DNA of 64,000 nt from Arthrobacter sp. AZCC_0090 (GCF_014207375.1 NZ_JACHEE010000002.1:471913-535912), one strand, 5' to 3'. Positions 16,955 to 27,017 are shown, counted from the stretch's first letter. The notes: a model not told the origin generated them from the letters alone. Numbers and translations are program-made.

Positions 16955-18271
16955 GTGTCCTTCTCAATCACCACCGCCGGGCGGGCCCGACGCCTTGCCG
17001 CGGCAGCCCTTGTGACTGCAGCCGCTATGGGCAGCCTCGTGGGCTGTTCGTCGAGCTCGTCAGCATCTGACGGCCCGACGACAATCTCGCTGTCTATGCA
17101 GAACCCCGACGTCAAGACGGCCGACCCTGCCACCTGGGCCATCATCCAGGCCTTCGAGAAAGCGAATCCCAACGTCAAAGTGGAGGTCACGGGTGAAGCG
17201 GTTGCCGAGCATCTGCAGAAGCTCTCCATTGCCGCGCAGAGCGATACCCTGCCTGATGTCTTCTGGGTGTACAAGTCCAACGCCGAAGACATGCTCAAGG
17301 GCGGGAAGCTGATGAATCTCTCCCCGGTGCTCAGCGAGCTTGGCTTGAGTGACAAGTTCCCCAAGAGCACGGTTTCCAACTTCACGTCCGGCGACGCCAT
17401 CTATGGTGTCCCTTACCAGGGACTCCTCACCGGCCTCTGGTACAACAAGAAGATCCTGCAGGATAACGGGCTCCAGGTTCCCGTCACGTTCGACGATCTC
17501 CTGGCTGTTGCCAAGAAGCTGAAGGAAAAGGGGATCACCACCATCTCGAACGGGGCCAATCAGTCTGCCTTCAGCGTGTGGAGCTTCCTCACGGATCTGG
17601 ACCGCTTCGGCTACGCCGACAAGATCGACGGCATCCTCAATAGCACTGGAAGCTTCAACAATGCGGACTTCCTTCGCCTCTACCAGCACATTGCCGAGCT
17701 CCGGGACGCAGGAGCATTCGCGTCCAACGTCTCGACCCAGACCTACCAGCAGGCAGTGGACCAGTTCACCAGCGGCAAGGCGGCCATGCTCGACGCGGGC
17801 GTTTGGGGCTCGAGCGCCATTCAGAAGTCTTCCGTTGCAGGGAACGTGGGTTTCTGGGCCGGACCCCAGTTCAAAGACGGCGTCGGCAACCAGAACATCA
17901 TCATGAACGTCGCCTCCGCACCCCTTGTTGTCAGTGCGAAGGTCTCAAAGGACAACGCCAAGCTCGCCGCCGTCAAGAAGTTCATCGCCTTCTACTACGG
18001 CGACGAAGCCCAGCAGATGCTTGTCGACAACGGACAGCCCCCGGTCACGACCTACAAGCCGAAGGTGGACCCGTCATCTCAGAGTGCGTTGAGGGCCGCC
18101 CTGGACGCGGCCAGCGCCCCCGGCGTTTCGAGCCCAGAGTCCCAGCCGGACCTCCTGGTATCGACCCCTGTCGCCAACGCAATGTATGACAGCATCTACG
18201 GCGTGATTCAGAACCAGCTCACACCCCAGCAGGCCGTCGACCTTGTCCAGGCCGCTGTCCAGTCCAAGTAG
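16955..18271 (+). CDS. Extracellular sugar-binding lipoprotein (ABC importer, family 1)
   Basis: Binding protein of a carbohydrate importer of the maltose/multiple-sugar class. The GTG at 16955, 6 nt after AAAGGAG, is preferred over an ATG directly abutting the ribosome site. It gives 438 residues with a signal segment RLAAAALVTAAAMGSLVGC, where the Cys is lipidated. The family region includes ADPATWAIIQAFEKANPNVKVEV and LPDVFWVYKSNAEDML. It is followed by two permease genes. Given the neighbouring fructosidases and kinase, a fructo-oligosaccharide or difructose anhydride ligand is likely but not proven. Confidence 0.92.
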   Translation: MSFSITTAGRARRLAAAALVTAAAMGSLVGCSSSSSASDGPTTISLSMQNPDVKTADPATWAIIQAFEKANPNVKVEVTGEAVAEHLQKLSIAAQSDTLPDVFWVYKSNAEDMLKGGKLMNLSPVLSELGLSDKFPKSTVSNFTSGDAIYGVPYQGLLTGLWYNKKILQDNGLQVPVTFDDLLAVAKKLKEKGITTISNGANQSAFSVWSFLTDLDRFGYADKIDGILNSTGSFNNADFLRLYQHIAELRDAGAFASNVSTQTYQQAVDQFTSGKAAMLDAGVWGSSAIQKSSVAGNVGFWAGPQFKDGVGNQNIIMNVASAPLVVSAKVSKDNAKLAAVKKFIAFYYGDEAQQMLVDNGQPPVTTYKPKVDPSSQSALRAALDAASAPGVSSPESQPDLLVSTPVANAMYDSIYGVIQNQLTPQQAVDLVQAAVQSK

Positions 18272-18280
18272 CTGATCGGT

Positions 18281-18305
18281 GGCTCTGGCTCTCGAAGCCG
18301 GAGCC
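18281..18305 (+). terminator. Partial terminator between binding protein and permeases
   Basis: GGCTC-t-GGCT and AGCC-g-GAGCC form a 9-bp stem with one mismatch and a 5-nt loop, starting 9 nt after the binding-protein stop. Such hairpins usually reduce read-through so the binding protein is made in excess. Confidence 0.55.
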
Positions 18306-18340
18306 GCCGGCAGTCCAACACCTGCAGAAAGTCTCAACCC

Positions 18341-19210
18341 GTGACATGGATAAGTTCCCGTTGGAAGATCCTCGTGATGATCGCACCAGCGCTGATCCTC
18401 TTCACCCTGTTCCTCGTCTACCCCGTCATCTACTCCCTAGGCTTCAGCTTCACCAAGTTCCAGGGATTCGGAAGCCCTGAGTTCATCGGTCTCCAGAATT
18501 ACATTTCGCTGGGCCAAGACCCCTTCTTCTGGCGGGCGCTGCAGAACACGGTCATCATTCTCATCGTCAGCATCGTCTTGCTGGTCCCCGGATCCTTCGC
18601 TCTCGCGCTTCTTCTTCGCCGCAAGGTTCCCGGCGGCGGGGCTCTTCGCGCCCTCGTCTTCGGTCCGGCCATCATCGCGCCGATCCTCGTCGGGCTGATC
18701 TGGGTCTTCATCCTCGACCCGAAGATCGGCCTGCTCAATCGGCTGCTGGGTTTCGTGGGGGTGGCCCCGGTCCAATGGATCGGCGGGGACACCCTGACAC
18801 CGTACGCGGTTGCGCTGGTCTTCATCTGGGGCAGCATCGGCTTCGCCATGACGATCTTCTACGCGGGCCGGCAGGTGCTGCCCGAGGATGTCATGGAAGC
18901 CAGCGAACTCGACGGCGCCACCGGGTTTCAGCAGCTGCGCTACGTCACCATTCCGATGATGCGCGAGACCTTTGCGATCGTCACAATCCTGATGATTACA
19001 AGCGTCTTCAAGATCTTTGAGCTCGTCTACATGCTCACCGGAGGCGGTCCTGTCCACCGGTCCGAAACCCTTGTCAGCTACATGTACTTCACCACCTTCA
19101 CCAACCAGAAATATGGCCTGGGCATGGCCCTGGCCGTCATCATCACGGTGCTGGGCGCAGTCGTTTCCGTTGCATACCTGGCCCTCTCGCGCGAGCGGAA
19201 GACAGCATGA
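18341..19210 (+). CDS. Sugar ABC transporter permease (MalF-like)
   Basis: A 289-residue inner-membrane permease with six helices, starting at GTG 18341. The EAA loop that contacts the ATPase reads EASELDGATGFQQLRYVTIP around residues 185-205. The N-terminal helix and SFTKFQGFGSPEFIGLQNY are typical of the family. Its stop overlaps the start of the second permease by 4 nt (ATGA). No ATPase gene lies in this operon. Confidence 0.94.
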   Translation: MTWISSRWKILVMIAPALILFTLFLVYPVIYSLGFSFTKFQGFGSPEFIGLQNYISLGQDPFFWRALQNTVIILIVSIVLLVPGSFALALLLRRKVPGGGALRALVFGPAIIAPILVGLIWVFILDPKIGLLNRLLGFVGVAPVQWIGGDTLTPYAVALVFIWGSIGFAMTIFYAGRQVLPEDVMEASELDGATGFQQLRYVTIPMMRETFAIVTILMITSVFKIFELVYMLTGGGPVHRSETLVSYMYFTTFTNQKYGLGMALAVIITVLGAVVSVAYLALSRERKTA

Positions 19211-20124
19211 GAACCACCCGGACCGACGTCATCGATGAATCCATGAGCACCGATTTGACCGGGACAACCCCGGAGCATCAGAAGCCGAAACGGACCCGGC
19301 GGAGGGCCGCGGCGATCGCCTCGGGCGCGGTCGCCTACTTGATCACGTTCCTCGTGGTCCTCCCGCTCCTCTGGATCGTCCTGCTCTCATTCCAGCCAAG
19401 CGGAAACATCCTCGGAAACCCGTTCTCACTCACCAATCTGACTCTTGACAATTACCTGACTGTCATCGGGTCGCTGCCGCTGCTGAAAATGTACGGGAAC
19501 ACCGTCCTGATCGCGGTCGTCGCTGTCTCCGTCGGAACGGCGATCTCATTCACGGCCGCGTTTGCATTGACGCGGATGATATTCCGGCACCGGAAAGTCC
19601 AGTCGAGCCTGCGTTTCTACATCCTCGCCGGCCTTGCGGTGCCCGTTTACATCCTGCTTTTCCCGGTCTACCGCCTCGACCTGGCGTTCGGTGTATTCGG
19701 AACGTACGCTGCGCTGATCCTGCCCTACATCGCGGTGTCCATTCCGTTCAATACACTGCTGCTGACCGGTTTCCTGAGGGAGTTTCCGTCCGAACTTGAG
19801 GAAGCGGCAATCATCGATGGTGCAGGGCTCGGAAGGCTGTGCTGGACCGTCGTGCTGCCGCTGATGCGGCCCGTAATCGCGACGATCCTCATCTTCAACG
19901 TGGTCTATGTCTTCAATGAATTCCCGTTCGCGTCCATCCTGATCAACAACCCGGATATGGTGACGGTTTCGCTGGCGGTATCGCGATTCCAAGGACAGTA
20001 CACGGTCGATTACGGGGGCATGATGGCGGCCGCGACTCTCGTGCTGTTGCCCCAGCTCGTCATCTATGCGCTCTTCCAGAAGCAGGTCATTGCCGGAATG
20101 ACCGTCGGCGCGGTCAAAGGCTAG
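19207..20124 (+). CDS. Sugar ABC transporter permease (MalG-like)
   Basis: A 305-residue partner permease with a charged, extended N-terminal tail of about 35 residues before the first helix. Six helices follow. The EAA loop is EEAAIIDGAGLGRLCWTVVLP. An internal ATG at 19243 (MSTDLTGTTPE) is an alternative start, but the ATGA overlap with the upstream gene favours 19207. It completes the importer, which would need a shared MsmK/MsiK-type ATPase encoded elsewhere. Confidence 0.93.
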   Translation: MRTTRTDVIDESMSTDLTGTTPEHQKPKRTRRRAAAIASGAVAYLITFLVVLPLLWIVLLSFQPSGNILGNPFSLTNLTLDNYLTVIGSLPLLKMYGNTVLIAVVAVSVGTAISFTAAFALTRMIFRHRKVQSSLRFYILAGLAVPVYILLFPVYRLDLAFGVFGTYAALILPYIAVSIPFNTLLLTGFLREFPSELEEAAIIDGAGLGRLCWTVVLPLMRPVIATILIFNVVYVFNEFPFASILINNPDMVTVSLAVSRFQGQYTVDYGGMMAAATLVLLPQLVIYALFQKQVIAGMTVGAVKG

Positions 20125-20541
20125 CCTCCGGCGGCTGCCGCTATTGAATGGAAGGTTTCCGCCGCCGTTAGGCAGGCCTAGTGCGGGAACCGGAGGACAA
20201 TCCGTGAGGGTCCCGCCAAGGAAGCCATGTCCAACGAGTCACCGTGGGCGTGGATGCGGCCCACGATCTGCCAGCTCGCACGCCTTGGTTGCCCAAGGGA
20301 CCTGCCTGTCCTTCCTGCGGAAAAGTCAGACCGGACCGGATCCGCTGCCAACGGCCGCCAGGTGTCCCCGAGGAGGGAGCAGAGAGCCAGCGTCTTGTGT
20401 GAGAGGGCCTGATCACCCGGAGAGGCGCTGTCCCAGCATCTTCTTTGGTGTGCGCCGCAAAGCAGGAAACCGGCGCGGACCCCTTCACGGCGCCATGAGC
20501 CCGCGGCAACCTTCGAACCATATTCAACTTAAGGAGTCCAG
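20125..20541 (+). other. 417-bp spacer between permease and sugar kinase
   Basis: No supported gene or known RNA is seen. There are weak dyads such as GTGGGC/GCCCAC near 20244-20265. A string CCGCGGCAACC near 20500 recalls part of a SAM-riboswitch core, but the partner elements are absent. The overlapping 138-codon frame has unlikely composition (many Pro, Arg, Cys). A separate promoter for the kinase is possible. Confidence 0.4.
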
Positions 20542-21633
20542 ATGCAAAACCCGACCGTAGCTGATCAGCGGGCGCCCGATAGCGGGAGCCGGGAGGTTAC
20601 CGAAACCAGCCCCGGGAACCGCCAAAAGATGACGTCCGGGGCTTGGCCAGGAAAGCAAGTGTTGGTTGTGGGCGAGGCCCTGACAGACATCATCGACACC
20701 GCCGAAGGGATCAGCGAACACCCGGGAGGCTCTCCGGCGAACGTGGCCCTCGGACTCGCGCGGCTTGGCGTCGCAACATCGTTCCTCACCGCTCTGGGCC
20801 GCGACGCACGCGGCGAGGCGATCGCGGCCCGCCTTCGCGCCTCCGGCATCGAGATCCTGACCGAGTCTTGGTCCCTCCCGGTGACGTCCACGGCACTGGC
20901 GGACATCCAGAGCGGTGGTGCTGCCCGCTACACGTTCGATTTGGACTGGTGCCTCCCGGTCGAAGCTGCACTCCCGGAAGTTGATCACATTCACGTCGGC
21001 TCGGTGGCGGCATTCCTCGCCCCTGGCGCAGACCGGGTAGAGGAGATCGTCCGCGAACTCGGCCAGCACGCGACTGTCAGCTTCGACCCCAATATTCGAC
21101 CGGCCCTCACCGGAGATCCGGCCAGCGCATTGGCCCGCTTCGAACGCCTCGTGGCCCTCTCCGATATCGTCAAGCTCAGCGACGAGGATGCCGCCTACCT
21201 CTATCCAAGCCTCACTGCGCAAGAGGCGGCCAGAACGATAGCCGGCAATGGTCCTGTTGTCGCCGTGACGGCAGGAGCCGGAGGTTCCTTCCTCGTATCC
21301 GGCGGCGACATCATCGGGATCGAGCCAGTCTCAACAACAGTTCAGGACACGGTAGGCGCAGGAGACAGTTATATGTCCGCCCTCCTCACGGCACTCCTCA
21401 ACCTGGGACGGCCGCCCTTCAACAATTCCGAACTGGCGGCCGCGGGGACCCTGGCGGCTCAGGCAGCCGCCGTCACGGTCTCCCGGGCCGGCGCCGAGCC
21501 CCCCACTCTCATGGACCTGCAGATCGTGCGCTTAGACGAGCCGGCAATGCCTGCTCGCATCGCAGAACACAGCCCGCGACCCGCACAGGCATCGAGCGGT
21601 CTGGCACCCGCTCGTTTGATCAAGGGCTGCTGA
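20542..21633 (+). CDS. PfkB-family carbohydrate kinase (probable fructokinase)
   Basis: A 363-residue sugar kinase. The ATG at 20542 follows AAGGAG by 5 nt. PfkB signatures are present: GGSPANVALGLARLG near residue 63 and the catalytic DTVGAGDSYMSALL near residue 272 with the base Asp. The N-terminal 35 residues and C-terminal 45 residues are extra relative to the fold and of low complexity. In this locus it would phosphorylate fructose released by the GH32 and GH172 enzymes; that substrate is inferred from context. Confidence 0.9.
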   Translation: MQNPTVADQRAPDSGSREVTETSPGNRQKMTSGAWPGKQVLVVGEALTDIIDTAEGISEHPGGSPANVALGLARLGVATSFLTALGRDARGEAIAARLRASGIEILTESWSLPVTSTALADIQSGGAARYTFDLDWCLPVEAALPEVDHIHVGSVAAFLAPGADRVEEIVRELGQHATVSFDPNIRPALTGDPASALARFERLVALSDIVKLSDEDAAYLYPSLTAQEAARTIAGNGPVVAVTAGAGGSFLVSGGDIIGIEPVSTTVQDTVGAGDSYMSALLTALLNLGRPPFNNSELAAAGTLAAQAAAVTVSRAGAEPPTLMDLQIVRLDEPAMPARIAEHSPRPAQASSGLAPARLIKGC

Positions 21634-21863
21634 ACATGTTGAGACTCGTGCACGGCGACAGGCCCAGGCGCACCGCCCTGAAGGTTCCCGGCTGCAAACG
21701 GACCATGCCGCGCGGCGAGCGAGCCATTAGAACCGCGCCCGAGGATCAGCTCGTCGAGATCATGGCTTCTGCCCGGGCCCGGGCTTTCTCAACCGACCGG
21801 GCTGGCGTTGGGTGCCTTGCAGGCAGCGCCTGCGCCGTCTTCGCCCTGCGCTGAGAGGCAGCG

Positions 21864-22445
21864 ATGGACGCCGGTATCCTCGCCACCGCCGCAGGAACCT
21901 ACGCCGCAACCAATCTCGACGACTTCTTGGTACTTACAGCGCTCTTCGCACTGGACCGGGCAACGGGTGCCAGGAACACGGCGCGGATCTGGGCGGGCCA
22001 GATCATCGGCATCGGACTGCTCACTGCCGCAGCCTTCGTCGCGGCCAAAGCCCTGAACGACGTGCCGACGTCCTGGATCCGGTACTTGTCCCTGATCCCG
22101 ATCGTCATCAGCCTCAAGTCACTCCGGCGCCGGGACAGGCAGCCCCGCAGGGAGCGCCCGAGAACAGAGGCCGGGACCACACTCACAGTCGTTGGCATCA
22201 CGGTCACCAACGGAGGAGACAACATGGCACTGTACATCCCGCTGTTCCACGGCGTCGATGAAGCTGCGGGAGTCGTGACAGCGGCCTGCTTCCTGGCAAT
22301 GACTCTCTTGTGGTGCACAACTGCCTGCCTCCTCACCCGTGCTGCGCCGGGTCCGGGGACAGCGCGGCGAATGCCGGCAGGTGTCGCCCCGGTCGCATAC
22401 ATCGCCATTGGAGCCACGGCTCTGATCCGTTTCTCGCTTACATGA
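21864..22445 (+). CDS. cadD: CadD-family cadmium resistance transporter
   Basis: A 193-residue membrane protein with about five helices. CadD-family motifs are TNLDDFLVLTALFA at residues 16-29 and VTNGGDNMALYIPLF around 115-129. Family members give low-level cadmium resistance by export. No ArsR/CadC-type regulator is next to it. It lies between the sugar kinase and IS copy 2, within the IS-bounded segment, as a typical passenger gene. Confidence 0.88.
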   Translation: MDAGILATAAGTYAATNLDDFLVLTALFALDRATGARNTARIWAGQIIGIGLLTAAAFVAAKALNDVPTSWIRYLSLIPIVISLKSLRRRDRQPRRERPRTEAGTTLTVVGITVTNGGDNMALYIPLFHGVDEAAGVVTAACFLAMTLLWCTTACLLTRAAPGPGTARRMPAGVAPVAYIAIGATALIRFSLT

Positions 22446-22569
22446 GCGCAGCACCCCGGCAGCGCAAAGACAGTGGGGCAATCAGGTCCAAACGACCGGA
22501 AGCTGTTCGAAGTCGACGTACGAGGAGCACCAAGACCGGGTCCCGCGGGGAACCTGCGCCGACGCGTTA

Positions 22570-23342
22570 GGGCGTGTCTCCTAAAGTCCGGGCTGGTGGT
22601 CCGGGATGCTGGACGGGTGTCTCGTGATTCTGTTTTGGCTGATGGGCAGTGGGCGCGCATCCAGCCTTTGCTGCCCTCATCCGATGGTCTCCGGGGTCGT
22701 CCGTTCCGGGATGACCGGCGTGTGGTCGAGGCCATCATTTACCGGTATCAGTGCGGGATCGCATGGCGTGATGTTCCTGGCGGATTCGGCCCCTGGCAGA
22801 CGATCTGGAAGCGGCACCGCCGCTACAGCGGCGACGATACATGGGAGAAGATCCTGGCCGAGCTGACGGTGGCGGATTCCCGGGGCGAGGTGGATTGGTC
22901 GGTCTCGGTCGATTCGAGGGTGAACCGTGCCTACCAGCACGGCACGAACCTTCCCCGCGCCACAGGGGCCCCGTCGAATTACATGAATCTGTTTGCTAAA
23001 CCGGCCCGATCATGCCATTGGCCGTTCCCGCGGCGGGCTGAGCACGAAGATCCATGCCCTGGTCGAGGGGAAGGGCCAGCCGCTGACCTTGCTGGTCGCA
23101 CCGGGTCAGGGAGGGGACGCGCCGATGTTCCCGCATCTGATGAAGCATCTGAAGGTCAACCGCGGACGACCTCCGGCCTTTGACAAGGAAGACTACAAAG
23201 GCCGGAACGTCGTCGAACGGAACTTCAACACCTTCAAGCAGTGGCGGGGGCCACCCGCTACGACAAGCTCGCCCTCACCTACCGGGGCGGCGCGGTCCTC
23301 CGCGCCATCAGCATCTGGCTGACAGCATGAGGAGACACGCCC
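22570..23342 (+). mobile_element. IS5-family (IS427-like) element, defective copy 2, 773 bp
   Basis: Same ends, length and defects as copy 1 (11723-12495) but inverted, with TA on both sides (22568-22569 and 23343-23344). The translated products reveal two differences: GDG versus GDD in part one and GKGR versus GKGQ in part two. The shared defects mean this already defective form was copied, presumably by transposase supplied from an intact relative. Confidence 0.88.
22596..23322 (+). pseudogene. Degenerate IS5-family DDE transposase (copy 2)
   Basis: Part one reads from GTG 22596 to the frame break near 22993. Part two reads 22993-23322 in the next frame and ends PSASG instead of the expected tail, which is present in another frame (YDKLALTYRGG...ISIWLTA). 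The same internal gap as in copy 1 removes the second catalytic aspartate region. The gene is not expected to be active. Confidence 0.8.
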
Positions 23343-23348
23343 TAGGCC

Positions 23349-24479
23349 CTACTTGCCTCTCGCGGGGAAGGAATGGGGCGGAAGGTGCCGAGATCCGAGG
23401 GCGGCCTTGCGGTGCGGCTCGTGTGCGTCCGCGTCCACTTCCCTGATGGTCGACCACGCCGCGGACACCAGATAGACCTGGCTGACCAGGTTGAACCAGA
23501 TGAGAAGCCCGATGATGATGGCGAAGGGTGCGAGGACGGGGTTCTGCCCCGCGCGGGCCAGGAGTTCGGTGCTGAAGACTTGGAGAGCGGTGGTGCCGAC
23601 CGCGGCGATGATGGTTCCCTCCAAGAAGGCCCGCCGCCTGAGCGGAAGGCCCCCGGCAAGCCGGAACAGGATGGCCGCCGTCGCCCAGTTCAGCAGCAAT
23701 GGCACCACCAGTTTCACGACGCCGATCGCGGGTCCCGCTATGCCTTCGTCCAAGCCGAGCAGGGCAATCACCCAACTGGCCGCCGTCCCGAAGACCAGGG
23801 AGACACCTGCGCTCAGCGCAAGCGCCACGCCGAGCAGTAGGAGCGTCCCGGCGTCGAACAATTTGGCCAGGACCGGGTTGCGGGGAAGGGGCGGCAATTC
23901 CATGACCCCGCGCAATCCCTCGCGCACGCTCGCGATCCAGCCCAAAGAGGTAAACACCGTGACCACTGCGGCGATGACCGCGGTCCAGCCCAGGCCGTTC
24001 GGATTGAGCAGGTCATGTGGATTGACCAGGCCTTCGCCACCATCTACCTTCAAGAGCCCCGGGGCACTCTTGGATATGTTCGCGATGATGGCGTCCACCA
24101 AGAATGGTTGGCCGCTCAAGACGAGTCCCGCAACGGAAAATCCCGTGGCCAGCAACCCGGTGATGGAGAAGAACATGGTGAACCCGATGCCGGCACTCAT
24201 GAGCGGCCCGTGCCGCAAGGAGTAGTGCTGCCACGCCCGCATGGGCCGGAAGGTGTTCAGCCGGGCAAGGAACAACTGCACGAAGGCCATCAGCTTCGGC
24301 ACGGTGCCGGCGTTGGAGCGCCGCGCGTGGCCCCAGTCGAGCCTGCGGTGGATGAGTTGCAGCCTGAGTTTGGCAAGCTCAGTTGGTTGGGGAGGAGTCT
24401 CCGCTGTTGGCTGTGCTTTCCCGTGCTTGATCTGTGTCCCCGCCAAAATCGAGCTCTTCCCGTAGCTGCCAGATGCCAT
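23349..24479 (-). CDS. YihY/BrkB-family inner membrane protein
   Basis: A protein of about 376 residues with six predicted helices and the family region FRPMRAWQHYSLRHGPLMSAGIGFTMFF. Function is not established despite the old RNase BN name. The start is uncertain: ATG 24479 (MASGSYGKSS) overlaps the upstream 2'-5' ligase-like gene by 101 nt. Later starts would remove TELAKLRLQLIHRRLDW, which looks like genuine family sequence. It ends 5 nt past the TA flanking IS copy 2 and is convergent with the alpha/beta hydrolase once the IS segment is removed. Confidence 0.88.
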   Translation of the reverse strand: MASGSYGKSSILAGTQIKHGKAQPTAETPPQPTELAKLRLQLIHRRLDWGHARRSNAGTVPKLMAFVQLFLARLNTFRPMRAWQHYSLRHGPLMSAGIGFTMFFSITGLLATGFSVAGLVLSGQPFLVDAIIANISKSAPGLLKVDGGEGLVNPHDLLNPNGLGWTAVIAAVVTVFTSLGWIASVREGLRGVMELPPLPRNPVLAKLFDAGTLLLLGVALALSAGVSLVFGTAASWVIALLGLDEGIAGPAIGVVKLVVPLLLNWATAAILFRLAGGLPLRRRAFLEGTIIAAVGTTALQVFSTELLARAGQNPVLAPFAIIIGLLIWFNLVSQVYLVSAAWSTIREVDADAHEPHRKAALGSRHLPPHSFPARGK

Positions 24480-24939
24480 TGTTGTCGTGCTCGTAAAGTC
24501 CCATGCTAACCACAGGGAAGGTGGCGGTGTAGTTCTTGAGAACGGTTTCGGCCTCATCCAAGCTTTCTGGAGCGACGTCGTGGGCTACCGTCACGTGGGG
24601 ATGGTAAGGGAAAGGAAGATCGCGTTCCAGTGGACCTGTCTGCAGTTGTTCGTGCAGGCCCACGCACTCCGTGAAGCCGTCTTCGACGTTCAGGAACACC
24701 ACTGGGGACACGGGACGGAAGGAGCCCGTGCCGGAAATGGTGATCTTGAACGGCGCCTGGCGCCTGGCGATCTCCCGAACGTGCTCCCGTGTGGCTTCCC
24801 AATCCTGCGCCGGCGTGGTGGTGACCAGTGTGATGTGGGCAGGGATGACCTTGGCCATGGGATCACCGAAGGAGGCGCGCCACTGCTGCAGCTCCTGCGC
24901 CACATCCGGGGGGAAGCCCAGGATGACACCCACGCACAT
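24379..24939 (-). CDS. 2'-5' RNA ligase / LigT-like phosphoesterase family protein
   Basis: A 186-residue cytoplasmic protein with the two HxT/S-type motifs of the 2H phosphoesterase superfamily, HITLV near residue 35 and HVTVAHD near residue 120. Start ATG 24939 gives MCVGVILGFPPDVAQEL; the longer frame upstream is of unlikely composition. Members act on 2',3'-cyclic phosphates or related ends; the substrate here is unknown. It lies in the trpS to yihY block. Confidence 0.85.
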   Translation of the reverse strand: MCVGVILGFPPDVAQELQQWRASFGDPMAKVIPAHITLVTTTPAQDWEATREHVREIARRQAPFKITISGTGSFRPVSPVVFLNVEDGFTECVGLHEQLQTGPLERDLPFPYHPHVTVAHDVAPESLDEAETVLKNYTATFPVVSMGLYEHDNNGIWQLREELDFGGDTDQARESTANSGDSSPTN

Positions 24940-25063
24940 GCTGTCGCCGCACGGGCTGGCAGACTGGTGTGCGCCCGCGTCCGGGCGGGCATCAGCGGCC
25001 CGGCCGGCTCCCCCTCTAAGGGAGCCAGCCTGGACGCTGAGCTTGCCAGCCGCGCACATGGGT

Positions 25064-26173
<1,110 letters not shown>

Positions 26174-27007
26174 CTAGAGCTGGTAGTCGACTACCAGCGG
26201 TGCGTGGTCGGAGAAACGGGTGTCCCACGACGGCGCCCGGTCAACGACGGCCGAAAGAGCGGCTGCCGCGAGTCCAGGAGTGGCCATGTGGTAGTCGATG
26301 CGCCAGCCTGTGTCAGTGTCAAAGGCCTTACCGCGCTGGGACCACCAGGTGTAGGGGCCATCGACATTTCCTGCCAGGCCCCTGTGGACATCCCTCCATC
26401 CAATCTCGTCGCCAAAGAAACGATCGAAGTACGCACGCTCCTCAGGAAGGAAGCCGGCACGCTTGGTGTTGCCCTTCCAATTCTTGATGTCGAGCTCCGT
26501 GTGGCCGACGTTGAGGTCGCCAACCACCAAGGCGTGGTCACTATGCTTGGCGAGCTCGGGGAGCCGCGTGATCATGACATCAAGGAAGCGGTATTTGTCC
26601 ACCTGCTTGGGGGTGTCTACCTCGCCGGAGTGCACATAGGCGCTGACGACGGTCAGGGTAGTGTCCTTGCCGCCGCCATCCCGAACGACGTAGTCGGCTT
26701 CCACCCAGCGCCCGGTGGTGGCGAAGTAGTCGTCGCCAATACCCACGCGGGTGGCAGTGGGTTCCTGCCGGGAGGCAATCGCTACGCCGGCGCGGCCCTT
26801 GGCCTCGGCTTCGGCGTGGAGGATGTGCCAGCCTTCGCCGATGAGCTGGTGAACCACCTCATCAGGCGCACGAACCTCCTGCAGACAGAGGATGTCGACG
26901 TCGCGCGGCTCCAGCCACTCCGCCATCCCCTTCTTGTAGGCGGCGCGAATGCCGTTGACGTTGACCGTTGCGATGCGAAGGAAGTCCTTCTTCAATGCCG
27001 AGCTCAC
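26174..27007 (-). CDS. xthA: Exodeoxyribonuclease III
   Basis: An AP endonuclease/exonuclease of the EEP superfamily used in base excision repair; 277 residues. Catalytic motifs are IATVNVNGIRAA, LQEVRAPDE, GDLNVGHTELDIKN, WRIDYHMATPGL and FSDHAPLVVDY. It starts near the stop-side of a small membrane protein gene and is followed by trpS. Confidence 0.95.
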   Translation of the reverse strand: MSSALKKDFLRIATVNVNGIRAAYKKGMAEWLEPRDVDILCLQEVRAPDEVVHQLIGEGWHILHAEAEAKGRAGVAIASRQEPTATRVGIGDDYFATTGRWVEADYVVRDGGGKDTTLTVVSAYVHSGEVDTPKQVDKYRFLDVMITRLPELAKHSDHALVVGDLNVGHTELDIKNWKGNTKRAGFLPEERAYFDRFFGDEIGWRDVHRGLAGNVDGPYTWWSQRGKAFDTDTGWRIDYHMATPGLAAAALSAVVDRAPSWDTRFSDHAPLVVDYQL

Positions 27008-27017
27008 CCCGCCTACT

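Noticed and set aside
20440..20541. SAM-type riboswitch before the sugar kinase
   Set aside because: Only a CGGCAACC-like string is present. The expected partner helices and the downstream GGUGC element are missing, and a sugar kinase is not a usual target.
20144..20560. 138-codon frame between permease and kinase
   Set aside because: The Pro/Arg/Cys-rich composition and overlap with the kinase ribosome site argue against coding.
22983..23000. Programmed frameshift making the IS transposase functional
   Set aside because: The first frame change could be programmed, but the internal gap and the C-terminal frame break would remain, so activity is unlikely.
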